Assembly: GCF_010093595.1 (NCBI RefSeq)
Contig: NW_022985441.1
Coordinates: 2,055,665-2,119,664 of the forward strand
Direction: 5' to 3'
Length of the DNA stretch: 64,000 nt
From: Mytilinidion resinicola
Lineage: Eukaryota; Ascomycota; Dothideomycetes; Mytilinidiales; Mytilinidiaceae
The translations under genes were made by a program, and so were the position numbers. Each line of letters opens with the position of its first letter. Position 1 is the first letter of the stretch. This document shows positions 55,715-64,000 of this stretch, in pieces. The notes beneath the pieces were generated by a model. It saw only the letters and a program-made list of their open reading frames with translations. It did not search any database and was not told the DNA's origin.

Positions 55715-56103
55715 GGGGCAGTAGAGGTGAAGAAAATGGCTCAACGAGCGTTTGTTTTGTTGGTGATGGTTGATCTTTTTTTCTCCTTCGGTTGTAGAAG
55801 TTTGGTGGGATGGGCCTGGCTTTATCTGCGTGCAGATAGTTAACGGGAACGAGAGTGTGGTTACAGCACCAAGAACATGAGTTTGGGCACTCCTTGCCAC
55901 TGCTTGGCGTACCCCGACAGACTTTTAAAACTGTCAATACGACGTAAAGGCCAGCGTAGTGGAGATTAGACTGCCTTTTGACGAAGCTCACAGCTGCTAG
56001 CTAGGGTACTCCTCACAGTGGTGTCGATCAAGCAAGAATGGAGCCGAAGCAGTGATATATCTGTGGGCCCAAGCTTATGTACATACACCAGACTCTAATT
56101 TTA
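55715..56103. terminator. Convergent 3' region
   Basis: About 390 bases between the stops of the glycosyltransferase and the Zn2Cys6 gene. No gene seen. Confidence 0.4.
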
Positions 56104-59100
56104 TCACTTCTGCCACGTCGTCCACTCCGCATCCTCACCCCCCTCATTCCCGGTGCTCCGCATCAGGCTATCAAAGAAGGCCATGTCGACGCCCTGGAAC
56201 GCCCAGTCTTCTCCGCCCGCGGTCAGCCCGGGGTACTCTCCTTGTTGCAAGAGCGGATCGGAAAAGCCGTTCTGCAGCTGTTGCGGCGCAACGTTCGGAA
56301 GCTCGCCCTGACTCCTTGCATAGGAATCTGGTACTCCTTGTGCCAGCAACGAACGTGTTTCGACATTGCCATACCCAACATCGACCTGTGCCATGACCTC
56401 GGCGTCCGACATTCCACTAGGCCTAGGAAGCCCAGAGTGCCGCATCTGGAACCCAGCACCGAGCGTCTCCGTGCTAGCCGTACTCGACCTCCCCACCACC
56501 GTCGCAGGAGCATGCGGTTTCGGAATCTCCTTACTGACCCCCTCACGCGCAATCTTGATAATCCCAAAATACGGAATAAGCACACTAACCCCGCCCTCGC
56601 CATCCTCCCTCTCCCCCAGCACCTCCCCCCGCCCGGCCTCCTGCACACTCACCCGCCCCGCCCACCCGTCCTCCGCCGCCCCGTCCTCCGCCGCCTCCCC
56701 CTCAATCGCCAGCAACCGCCCCAGCAAGTCCGCGCTCTGCGCACTCAGCGCATCCGCATTAACGCGATTCAGCTCCCTCATATTCTCCTGCGCCTGCTCG
56801 ATCATCGCGCGATCACTCAGATACTGGTGCGCGAGCAGGTTCTCGGCGGCGGGCGCGGCGGCGGCGCGGCGGCTGTCGAGGTGCGCGAGCAGTAAAGTGA
56901 GGGCGGCCATGAGCGCGAGGAAGTCGATGATGCGGCAGCTGAAGGCGATGCGGTTGACGCGGCGCAGCGTGATGAAGCGCGACAGCACCTCGCGCGAGGC
57001 GTTGACGCACGTCAGGCGCGAGTACTCGTACTGGCGGTCGGGCGCCGCGGCGGGCGAGGAGGTGGGGGAGGAGGAAGAGGAGGAGGAGGAGGAGGAGGAG
57101 GCGCGCAGCATGTAGGGGAGGTGGAGTTGGTTGAGAAGGTTGTAGTGTAGGACTTGCGCGAAGAGGCGCAGGGTGTCCCAGAAGAGGGCTTGCGGGGTGG
57201 TGGAGGCGGCTTCGAGGTTTGGGGAGAGCCACCATTTGCTCGGGAGGCCGCGGGCGGCGCGCTGGAGCTCTAGGTCGAGAGTTCGTGTCACGGCGAGGTC
57301 TTGGGAGCTGGGGTTGGATTCGTTGCGCTCGAGGATTCGGGAGGCGAGGACGCAGTGGATGCGTTCGAGGCGGCCCATGGGGGTTTCGTTTGCGAGCTGA
57401 GCGTCGGAGGCTATGCTGCGGTCCAAGGAGCCTTGGGGGAGGCCTAGCATGAGACAGAGCTGGCGGTCTATAAAAAGGACTCGGAACCACATGATTTGCG
57501 GGTGGTATTCCGTCTTGGGGTCAAGCACCTTGAATTGGGCCCGATTTTCCGAGCGGTTGAGGCCCATCAGCTGTGCAATGCTCATCGCTCGCCGACTCGC
57601 TACCCAGCTTCGGCGGAGATTCCCGACGTTCACTTGATACATCGTCTCGATCATGACGCACTCCAGGCCTTCGATGCTGCCAAGAAGTTCGTCGTTGGAC
57701 GTGACGAGGCTGATAGCGAGATCTACTAGTCGTTCCATGATGGCTCGTGGCGATTCCGACAGGCCTGTTATCTCCTCGTGAAGGCCGGGAGGAATATGCT
57801 GTAAGAAGATGGCGAGTTGGAGCATATGCCTCGATATCAAAACGGGGTGTACGTTGGGTCCAGGGAAGTCTAGCAAGCTCTCGGGCGGTCTTAAGCCATT
57901 CTGATCGAGTGTAGTGTATGGCATAGTCAATACTTCGTAGGCAAGGGCACAATGCTGACGGCTAGCCTTGAATATCATCTCCATATCTTCCCGGGAAGGC
58001 AACGATTCATGCAACAGCCGAGACAGCTTCTCATATTTACCTGGTGGCACATCGGCAGCTGGGGCACCAGGAAGCTTGCCATTCTCGACAGTGTGATCCT
58101 GATGAAAACAGTTAGCATGGATTACAAAAATAAATAGACACACGCCTCGTCATTGATCCATGTACACTGTTTTACCACTGCCTGAGGTGGCCCGACAAGC
58201 TTACCGATTGTTCCAATCAACATGATTTAAAAATGAAAAATGCATCGAGGAGCTTCAAGCAGCGGCAGACAGGTGTACACAGATCTACGACGAGTTGTTG
58301 TATGAAAGCCCTCAAAAGGGTACATGTGCGCTCAAACTGGCGCGCAAACACCGATTCGTGTGATACGCCAAAAGAGAAAGAGGCTAGAATGTAAAAGAAA
58401 ATAGCTATATTAACGGGCTCGAGGACTTGACATAGTTGATTTTCGAAAATGAATAGGTATGAGAGTCCTCAGGAGCATACACACGCTTTCAAAACGGCGT
58501 TCTGACAGCTTCAATTGGTGCGATGAGACCCGCAAGGAGAAGATGCAAGACGCAAAAGAAAAGAGCCAAATTCACGGGCTTAATAACATGATATCATGAA
58601 GGTTTGAAAATAGACAGGTCAGACAGTCCTCAGAAAACTTCCAACGCTGTCAAGATAATAATCGCGCAATCCCAAGTGGTGCTATGAGTCCAGAGAGATG
58701 AGAATTCCATATCTAAAAACCAGACGCCTGATTCACGGGGCTGAAAACTTGACATTGCTGCTTTTCGAAAATGAATATGTAGGAGTGACCTCAAGAGGGT
58801 ACGTATGCTGTCAAAACGACGCCGCAGAGCACTTGGTTTGTACCATTCAGTCCAAGAAGAAGAAAGACGCACCTTGGAATATTTGTAGAAGGCTAGGAAC
58901 CGTAGAGGCTCAGAGTTCGTTGACGCGGGAGTGATAATGCCCTGGTCAGTCCTACCCTCTCCGCTACCGACTGTCGTGGGTGTTCTACACTCTATACTGG
59001 GCGTCGTGGGCGTTCTTCCGTCGGAAGTAGAAGCCCCATTCCTCAAAACCCCATGATCCGTCAGGTAGGAGAGCAAGAGGTCCTCGGGGACCTCCTGACT

Positions 59101-59427
59101 AATGCATTTAGAGCCTCGTCGTCTATCGAGTCTTAGTAGACGCATTAAGGTTTACAACGAGGGGGAGAATGGGACATCTACTGGATCCTCTTGACGCCAA
59201 AGGACTACAGTATGTGTATTCTACTAGGAACCTACGTACCGACAGCCGTTGCAGGTGGCATTAGAACTAATGAGCGGGTCGAATATACATTTCATCTTCC
59301 GCCGCTTGCACTCCCAGCAGCTGCGGGTTCCTTTCCGGACCTTCCTCCTTTTCGCATGAGCCTCCGCATCCTCGGCCGAAGCTTGGCGCTGGCGTGATAC
59401 CGGACGCGACGAAGCTATTGCATCCAT
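56104..59427 (-). CDS. Zn2Cys6 transcription factor with fungal-specific middle domain
   Basis: 810 residues from exons 59427-59240, 59122-58873 and 58098-56104. The binuclear zinc cluster has exact family spacing: Cys37, 40, 47, 59, 62 and 69 (C-x2-C-x6-C-x11-C-x2-C-x6-C), the sixth Cys being in exon 2. A basic run (KRRKVRKGTR) precedes it. Exon 3 holds the fungal_trans-type regulatory domain (LLGSIEGLECVMIETMYQVNVGNLRRSWVASRRAMSIAQLMGLNR, FRVLFIDRQLCLMLGLPQGS). A run of about ten Ser (57065-57100 region) and an acidic C-terminus follow. Intron 1 is 117 bases; intron 2 is 774 bases, very long for this genome, and built of tandem repeats. The gene diverges from an MFS pump at 60738, so it may regulate that pump. 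Intact. Confidence 0.85.
58099..58872 (-). other. Unusually long intron 2 of the Zn2Cys6 gene
   Basis: Donor GTGCGT at 58872 and acceptor CATCAG at 58099, phase 0. Splicing joins FLAFYKYSK to DHTVENGKLPG in frame. Most of its length is repeat. A small internal exon cannot be excluded. Confidence 0.7.
58308..58872. repeat. ~160-bp tandem repeat, about 3.5 units, within the intron
   Basis: Units start near 58308, 58467, 58627 and 58788. Each opens with CCTCA plus a G/A-rich stretch, then a GCTGTCAAAACG-like box; units 1-3 close with TTCACGGGCT, ACTTGACAT and TTTTCGAAAATGAATA. The last unit ends at the splice donor, and its AGACGCA sequence matches unit 2, so the repeat seems to have grown from the exon-intron junction. 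Confidence 0.75.
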
Positions 59428-60737
59428 GCTTTTAACGGAACTAGCCTGCCGGCGGAAAGGATTTCACGGGCTGGTAGACACAAGTAAAGTGAAATTGGGA
59501 ACGTGGGAGGAGGAATGCCGGGTGCGGCGGAGGAAGGGGTCCTTTTGAGGGCGGGCGAATTGGCGACACACGGCGAATGCGGCGGACGAAAATGCACCTG
59601 GCAGGCAACACCATCTGAGGTGGCTCAGAGAGCTATCAGCCTTATCAAAACTATTACTTTGGCAATGCTTGTGGACATGTCAGAGGACCTCAAACAGTAC
59701 CAGGAAAGCGTACAAAAATACAAAATGAGTGTGTACGTCAATGATGGAAAGTTCAAATCAGATCCACGACTTCGTGAACGGCCACCTTTTGTTCAAGGAG
59801 GCCTGTCTTGGCATGGATCTAAACGATGTTTGCTAACCTTGGAAGATTCGACCGCCGCACCGCTGCTGCTCCATCCTAATGCCAGGGGAACGGGTCAATA
59901 GTCAGTACTCCAGCTCCGTTGAACAAAGGGTGGCAGTCCACGCCGTTTGAGGTGGCCCGGGAAGCTATCGGGCTTGTCAAACCTGTAGATTTAGAATACA
60001 GTTTTTCATACTATCCCCAAGGACCTCAATGGGCGCCAAACAAGTGTGCACAAGCCTAGAATGAGTTTAGATCTAAAGCATAGGAAAAATGAGAACAGAC
60101 TCGCGATTTCGTGGACTGCTACTTTTTGTTCAGCGGACCCTGAGGCGTGAGAGAAATCTGACACGGCTAACCAGATTAGGTCTAGGGTGTAGTCGTTAGT
60201 TCTAAACTCAACGCCATCTACGACCGGCATTGCCTCACGAACTTACATTCCTACAACTTACTTTGACTTGCAGATCAGATGATCCGAAAAGGAAACCAGT
60301 AAAACGGTACGCATACTAACAGAGCACCACATAAAATAACTAACATTAACTGCTCATATCGTAAAATGAGCGAGGCTTTCAGTGACGTAGACCCCCTATT
60401 ATATGCGGTACTTCATTAATCCCCTGTACCGCCTTTGGTTGAACCACAAATGCAATCGAATGGAATTATCTTTAGCCGTATTAGTCCTTCTTCCAGTCAA
60501 ATATGCCAATCTACTACATATATGTAACAATATGCAATGTCGATCCATTTCGACCGTGTCTTCGATGGGTTCGACACGGCTGACACGGCGGACGAATGTG
60601 TACCTGACCTTTCCTCCGGTACTGTTGTGTATGCTATAAGTCGCGGCTTGCCTGAGAACTACTCTCCCGAGTCAACAAATCCTCATCCCCCTCCCAGCAT
60701 TCCAGCAAGACACGGCAACGCAGAACAGCCAAGTAAC
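59428..60737. promoter_or_regulatory. Divergent promoter region of the Zn2Cys6 gene and the MFS pump, with repeats
   Basis: 1.3 kb. Holds two copies of a ~200-bp repeat at about 59615-59850 and 59945-60160 (TGAGGTGGC...GAAGCTATC...CTTGTCAAA, later GGACCTCAA...GTGT.CA, then CTTTTTGTTCA). A third, more diverged copy lies in the regulator's own intron (58175-58300). The right part is AT-rich. The MFS frame is open upstream of its chosen ATG to 60537. Confidence 0.6.
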
Positions 60738-62568
60738 ATGTCGGCCCAGAGCTCAGATTTTGAGAGCAAGAGAGCCGAGACAGAAGCAAGCGATCCGACA
60801 AGCTTGACTACCAACGGCGAGCACTCTGCAACCGACAGCATTCGGGAGAAGCAAGATGACGCCGTAACCTTGCCTGCTAGTGACAGGGCCGGGCCCGAAC
60901 CTGAATACGCGACAGGCTTACGTCTTGTCCTCATTATGGTCACCATCTTCATGAGCACTTTCCTCATCTCCTTGGAAATTGGCATCATCGCCACCGCAAT
61001 TCCAGGTATCACCGACGACTTCCACCGACTCGACGACGCCGGATGGTATGGAAGCGCCACTTTCATCCTCGCCGGCTCCGCCTCGCCAATGTGGGGCAAA
61101 GCATACAAGTACCTCAATGTCAAGTTTGTTTACCTTACCTCTGTGGCGTTGTTCTTGATTGGGAGCGTTGTGGCCGCAGCGGCTCCGAATAGCGTTTCCG
61201 TGATCATCGGTCGAGCCCTTCAAGGCTTTGGAGCCTCTGGTACTCTGAGCGGTTCGGTTCTGGTCATCAACTACGTCGCCCAGCCTAAGAGACGTCCTGT
61301 GCTGATCGGTAGCTGGATGGGCGTCTTCATGACATCGACTATCCTGGGGCCCCTGATCGGCGGGGCCTTCACGAGCGGAGTCTCCTGGCGATGGTGTTTC
61401 TGGATCAACCTACCGCTCGGAGGCCCCATCGTCGTCCTGTTGGTGCTCTTCTTGAAGGTACCGAAACATATAAAGCCTGTCCCAGCGACGTGGAAAGAGA
61501 TCATCCTACAGCTCGATCTTCCAGGCTTCGGCTTGTTACTCGCCTCGCTCATTTGCTTTACCTTGGCCCTGCAGCGGGGTGGGCAGACCAAAGCATGGAA
61601 CGAAGGCTCTGTAATCGCCACCTTGGTCCTTTGGGTTTCCTTGCTTATCGTCTTCTTCATCGTCGAATGGCTCCAGGGCGCACGCGCCATGATTCCACTG
61701 AGGCTGCTGAAACCGCGTGTGGTATGGAGCAACGCCCTGTACTGCTACATGTAAGTACCGATTGCCTATCCTTGCACGTTGTCTCCGGCATGGCTGACCC
61801 GCGATTTCTTGTCAAGCTCCAATGTCGCTGACTTCCAGGTCATCTTCTATCTCCCCATCTATTTCCAGTCCATCCACGGCCAGTCAGCCATCACAAGCGG
61901 CGTCAACAGCCTTCCCTTCTTGGCCTTTTTTGCTCTGGGAGCCATGGTCAGTGGCGCTGTCATCGGCAAGACAGGGTTCCTGCAGCCCTACCAGCTAATC
62001 AGCGCACTCTTGATGGTCGCTGGCACGGCCCTGCTCTACACTATGGACGTCGACTCCTCCAAAGCTCGATACATCGGCCCTCAAGTCCTCTTCGGATTCG
62101 GTCTCGGCCTCGGTAACCAGATCCCCATGACGGCTGTGCAGGGTTTCTCGAAGCCCGAAGACGTGGCAAACTCCACTGGTGTCATGCTCAGTAGGTACCT
62201 GATAAGAATCTGCACGTGTACTGTTTTCGCTAATGCCAGGACTAGTGTGCCAATCCATCAGTGGCGCCTACTTCATCGCGGTGGCGCAGTCCCTCTTTGC
62301 CAACCGCATGCTACGGGCGCTCGCGAACACTGCCCCAAATATCAACGCTATTACGGTTATAAATACTGGTGCATCCGAGATCCAGCATGTTTTCAAGGGT
62401 GGAGATCTGGCTGCTGTGCGCGGCGCTTATATGGTTGGGATCAAAGACGTCTTTGCGTTTTCGCTGGCTGGCTCGGCGGTCACTGTGCTCATATCCCTTG
62501 TGATTCCGTTTAGGAAACTTCCCAGTCATGAGAGCAAGAAGACGGAGGAAAAGGTTGCGACTGTTTAG
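60738..62568 (+). CDS. MFS drug/toxin efflux pump, DHA2 (14-helix) type
   Basis: 571 residues from exons 60738-61750, 61817-62190 and 62240-62568, with introns of 66 bases (acceptor AAG) and 49 bases. The start MSAQSSDFESKR gives a charged cytosolic N-terminus of about 55 residues; the earlier ATG at 60537 adds a part without homology. Family motifs: LDSTIVATAIP-like (LEIGIIATAIPGITDDF) in helix 1, WYGSATFILAGSASPMWGKAYK, GRALQGFGASGTLSGSVLVI, and motif C GSWMGVFMTSTILGPLIGGAFTSGVSWRWCFWINLPLGG. This type exports toxins, secondary metabolites or fungicides by proton antiport at the plasma membrane. No biosynthetic cluster is visible next to it; the adjacent divergent Zn2Cys6 gene may control it. 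Intact. Confidence 0.9.
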
Positions 62569-63239
62569 GTCCACCGCTGGTTACCGCGGAAAAAACTGAG
62601 GATCTGGCGATTGAGGAAAGGAGAGGGACGATATTGCAGATACGGGTTTGAAGACTATAACGCTGCTACAATGCGAGGCAGAGTAGGAATGCTGTCTCAG
62701 AACCTGCATGTGATGTAAATTAGTTTGGAGCAAGATAGCTTCATAGAAAACTTTGATTTATAGAGAGTTAACTCATTATGTTCTACAAACGAAACACATG
62801 CATGGGGCCTGGAATTTACTTGAAGTCCAGCGCTGACAGAACAAGTCGGTGTTGAGAACACTTGGCACGTGTATAGTACATGTTTCCTTGAAGGATGATT
62901 CGGCTCTATGTACTGAAAGTGGGAAAATTCAGGTGCATTGACCAAGCAAATACTTGCTTGCTCTGAAGAGAATTAATGGATGAATCCAGAGGAACAGAAA
63001 CTGAAAGTGAGGGAAGGAAACTTATGGACCAAGCAAAGATTTGCTTGCTCTGAAGAGAATTCTTACGCCAGGAAGTGGAGTTGGATGGATTCAGAGGGGC
63101 CAAAACTGATAGGTAGGGAAGGGGCATCGCAGATGTCGCAGGACTCGAGTCCTCTAAGCCGCCAGCTCTAGTGGTATGCCGCAGTCAGATGGATGATGCT
63201 GCCGATCGTAATGCCAAACAATCCGGACACAACCGTTGC
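62569..63239. other. Gene-free stretch with a tandem duplication
   Basis: MFS 3' UTR, then the ~95-bp tandem duplication at 62941-63125. No gene seen. Confidence 0.5.
62941..63125. repeat. Tandem duplication, two ~90-bp units
   Basis: Both units contain ACCAAGCAAA.A.TTGCTT and GCTCTGAAGAGAATT, then TGGAT..ATCCAGAGG and AGGGAAGG. The second unit has an extra 8-10 bases in the middle. Confidence 0.75.
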
Positions 63240-64000
63240 TCAGTGCTGCTTCGCAGCTTCTCTGGCTCTGTCCGCCGCCTGTCTCTGCAAAAGGGCTTCA
63301 TATATCGCCTGGGCGTCTTGTTTGCGCATGACCTTCTCCATTTGGCTCCAATTTGAATTTCGTATGCCATTGATCGTCGCCATGTAGGTGGCATGAGCTG
63401 CCGATCGAATGTCCGATTGTTTGAGCAGCGGGAACTTGCTTTCCTCGGCTTCCAACTGTTGCTGCCGCGCCAGCCTCTCGGCCCTGATCTCGTGCATTCT
63501 CGTGGAAGTCGTGATGGTGCCATCTGAGAAGAGATGAGCAACTAGGGCGCCACCGGGAGCTCCGTTGAACTGGATGGTGATGGAGCTGCGGACTTCCTCT
63601 CTGTCGGTGTGTGGTGGATGCGGGCGGGTGCCGCTGGACAGAGTTATTAGCTTTGAGGACTTCTTTAATGTGCAACACTGGGGTAAAGATCTGGATACAC
63701 AGAAAAGTCACTGCTCGGGTGCCTCTATTGGCTAATAGGTACCTCTGTCAGGAGTTATCCCTGGCCCTATGGAGGCACCCTAAGCAGTCGCAAACGAGAT
63801 TGCTGCTAAGATACTTTTACCGGATGATCTTGAGTTCGTTGAACGAGAACCGGACCTACAAACGGGTTAGATTTGACTAAGAGTGAAGCTTGGGGCGCTC
63901 TGACATGAGGATTTGTGCCCTGCGCGATTTCGAGGATCTGGCTCCTGAAAGCGTTGGGGATCTGAGTCAACAAGAGGACCGACGCATCTGCGATGCTCTT
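63240..64000 (-). CDS. Partial gene at right edge, unknown; C-terminal coiled region
   Basis: The clearest part is the 3' exon, reading leftward to a TGA at 63240-63242: EVRSSITIQFNGAPGGALVAHLFSDGTITTSTRM, then a helical charged segment (RAERLARQQQLEAEESKFPLLKQSD, EKVMRKQDAQAIYEALLQRQAADRAREAAKQH) that looks like a coiled coil. The frame is open upstream to at least 63650. Farther right (about 63862-64000) another open stretch on the same strand (SIADASVLLLTQIPNAFRSQILEIAQGTNPH) ends at a possible donor GTAGGT and runs off the window. I infer they are exons of one gene, but the join is not resolved. No domain is recognised. Confidence 0.4.

Noticed and set aside
56813..57490. 225-residue Pro/Arg-rich minus-strand ORF
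   Set aside because: Frame-shifted shadow of the Zn2Cys6 gene in a GC-rich stretch; low-complexity translation.
12326..62568. Secondary-metabolite gene cluster
   Set aside because: Flavin oxidase, SDR, MFS pumps and a Zn2Cys6 regulator are present but scattered over 50 kb among housekeeping genes, with no PKS, NRPS or terpene synthase.
1..64000. CRISPR array, bacterial operons or Shine-Dalgarno sites
   Set aside because: Spliceosomal introns and eukaryotic gene families rule out a prokaryotic layout; the tandem repeats seen have no spacer pattern.
1..64000. tRNA or rRNA genes
   Set aside because: I looked for T-loop (GGTTCGAATCC-like) and cloverleaf patterns on both strands and found none convincing; a tRNAscan run would settle it.

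Overview
The window looks like a chromosome segment from a filamentous ascomycete (Pezizomycotina). Genes have short introns, mostly 45-65 bases, with GT...AG borders and CTAAC-like branch points. Typical families are a NACHT-WD40 (NWD) receptor, a HET-domain gene, a Zn2Cys6 regulator, MFS pumps, a siderophore transporter, TRP4 and RPL10A. I cannot name the species. All product calls are from reading protein motifs; no search was run.

Layout. 1-11 kb is an accessory block: the N-terminus of a pogo/Fot1-type transposase runs off the left edge, then an intact-looking 1,800-residue NWD receptor with 18 near-identical WD40 repeats, enclosed by an inverted pair of a ~900-bp dispersed repeat. A retroelement RNase H remnant and a MITE-like element follow. 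11-18 kb holds a broken siderophore transporter and a broken HET gene. 19-32 kb is mostly sound: a small membrane protein, an SDR, RPL10A, TRP4, a zinc-finger protein ending in a MYND finger, and a flavin oxidase with bicovalent FAD motifs. 32-41 kb mixes a decayed F-box gene, a GNAT-like protein, a broken gene with SAP-like modules, a broken beta-hydroxyacid dehydrogenase and an NTF2-like protein. 41-51 kb has two membrane genes in tandem, a D-amino-acid-oxidase-fold enzyme, a secreted beta-propeller and a family X DNA polymerase. 52-53 kb is a second MITE with a perfect 8-bp target duplication. 54-64 kb has a CAP59-type glycosyltransferase with one stop codon, a Zn2Cys6 regulator divergent from a 14-helix MFS pump, and a partial gene at the right edge.

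The main themes are these. (1) Two allorecognition-type loci lie within 16 kb: the NWD receptor looks functional with recently homogenised repeats, while the HET gene is dead. (2) Six accessory genes carry point stops or frameshifts, while RPL10A, TRP4, the polymerase and most enzymes read cleanly; several stops fit C:G to T:A change, as RIP would give. (3) Two related MITEs with long arrays of GTAC/GAGCTC units make false repeat-protein ORFs. (4) The regulator at 56-59 kb has an unusually long 774-base intron made largely of ~160-bp tandem repeats, and a repeat family from that intron also sits in the promoter region shared with the MFS pump.
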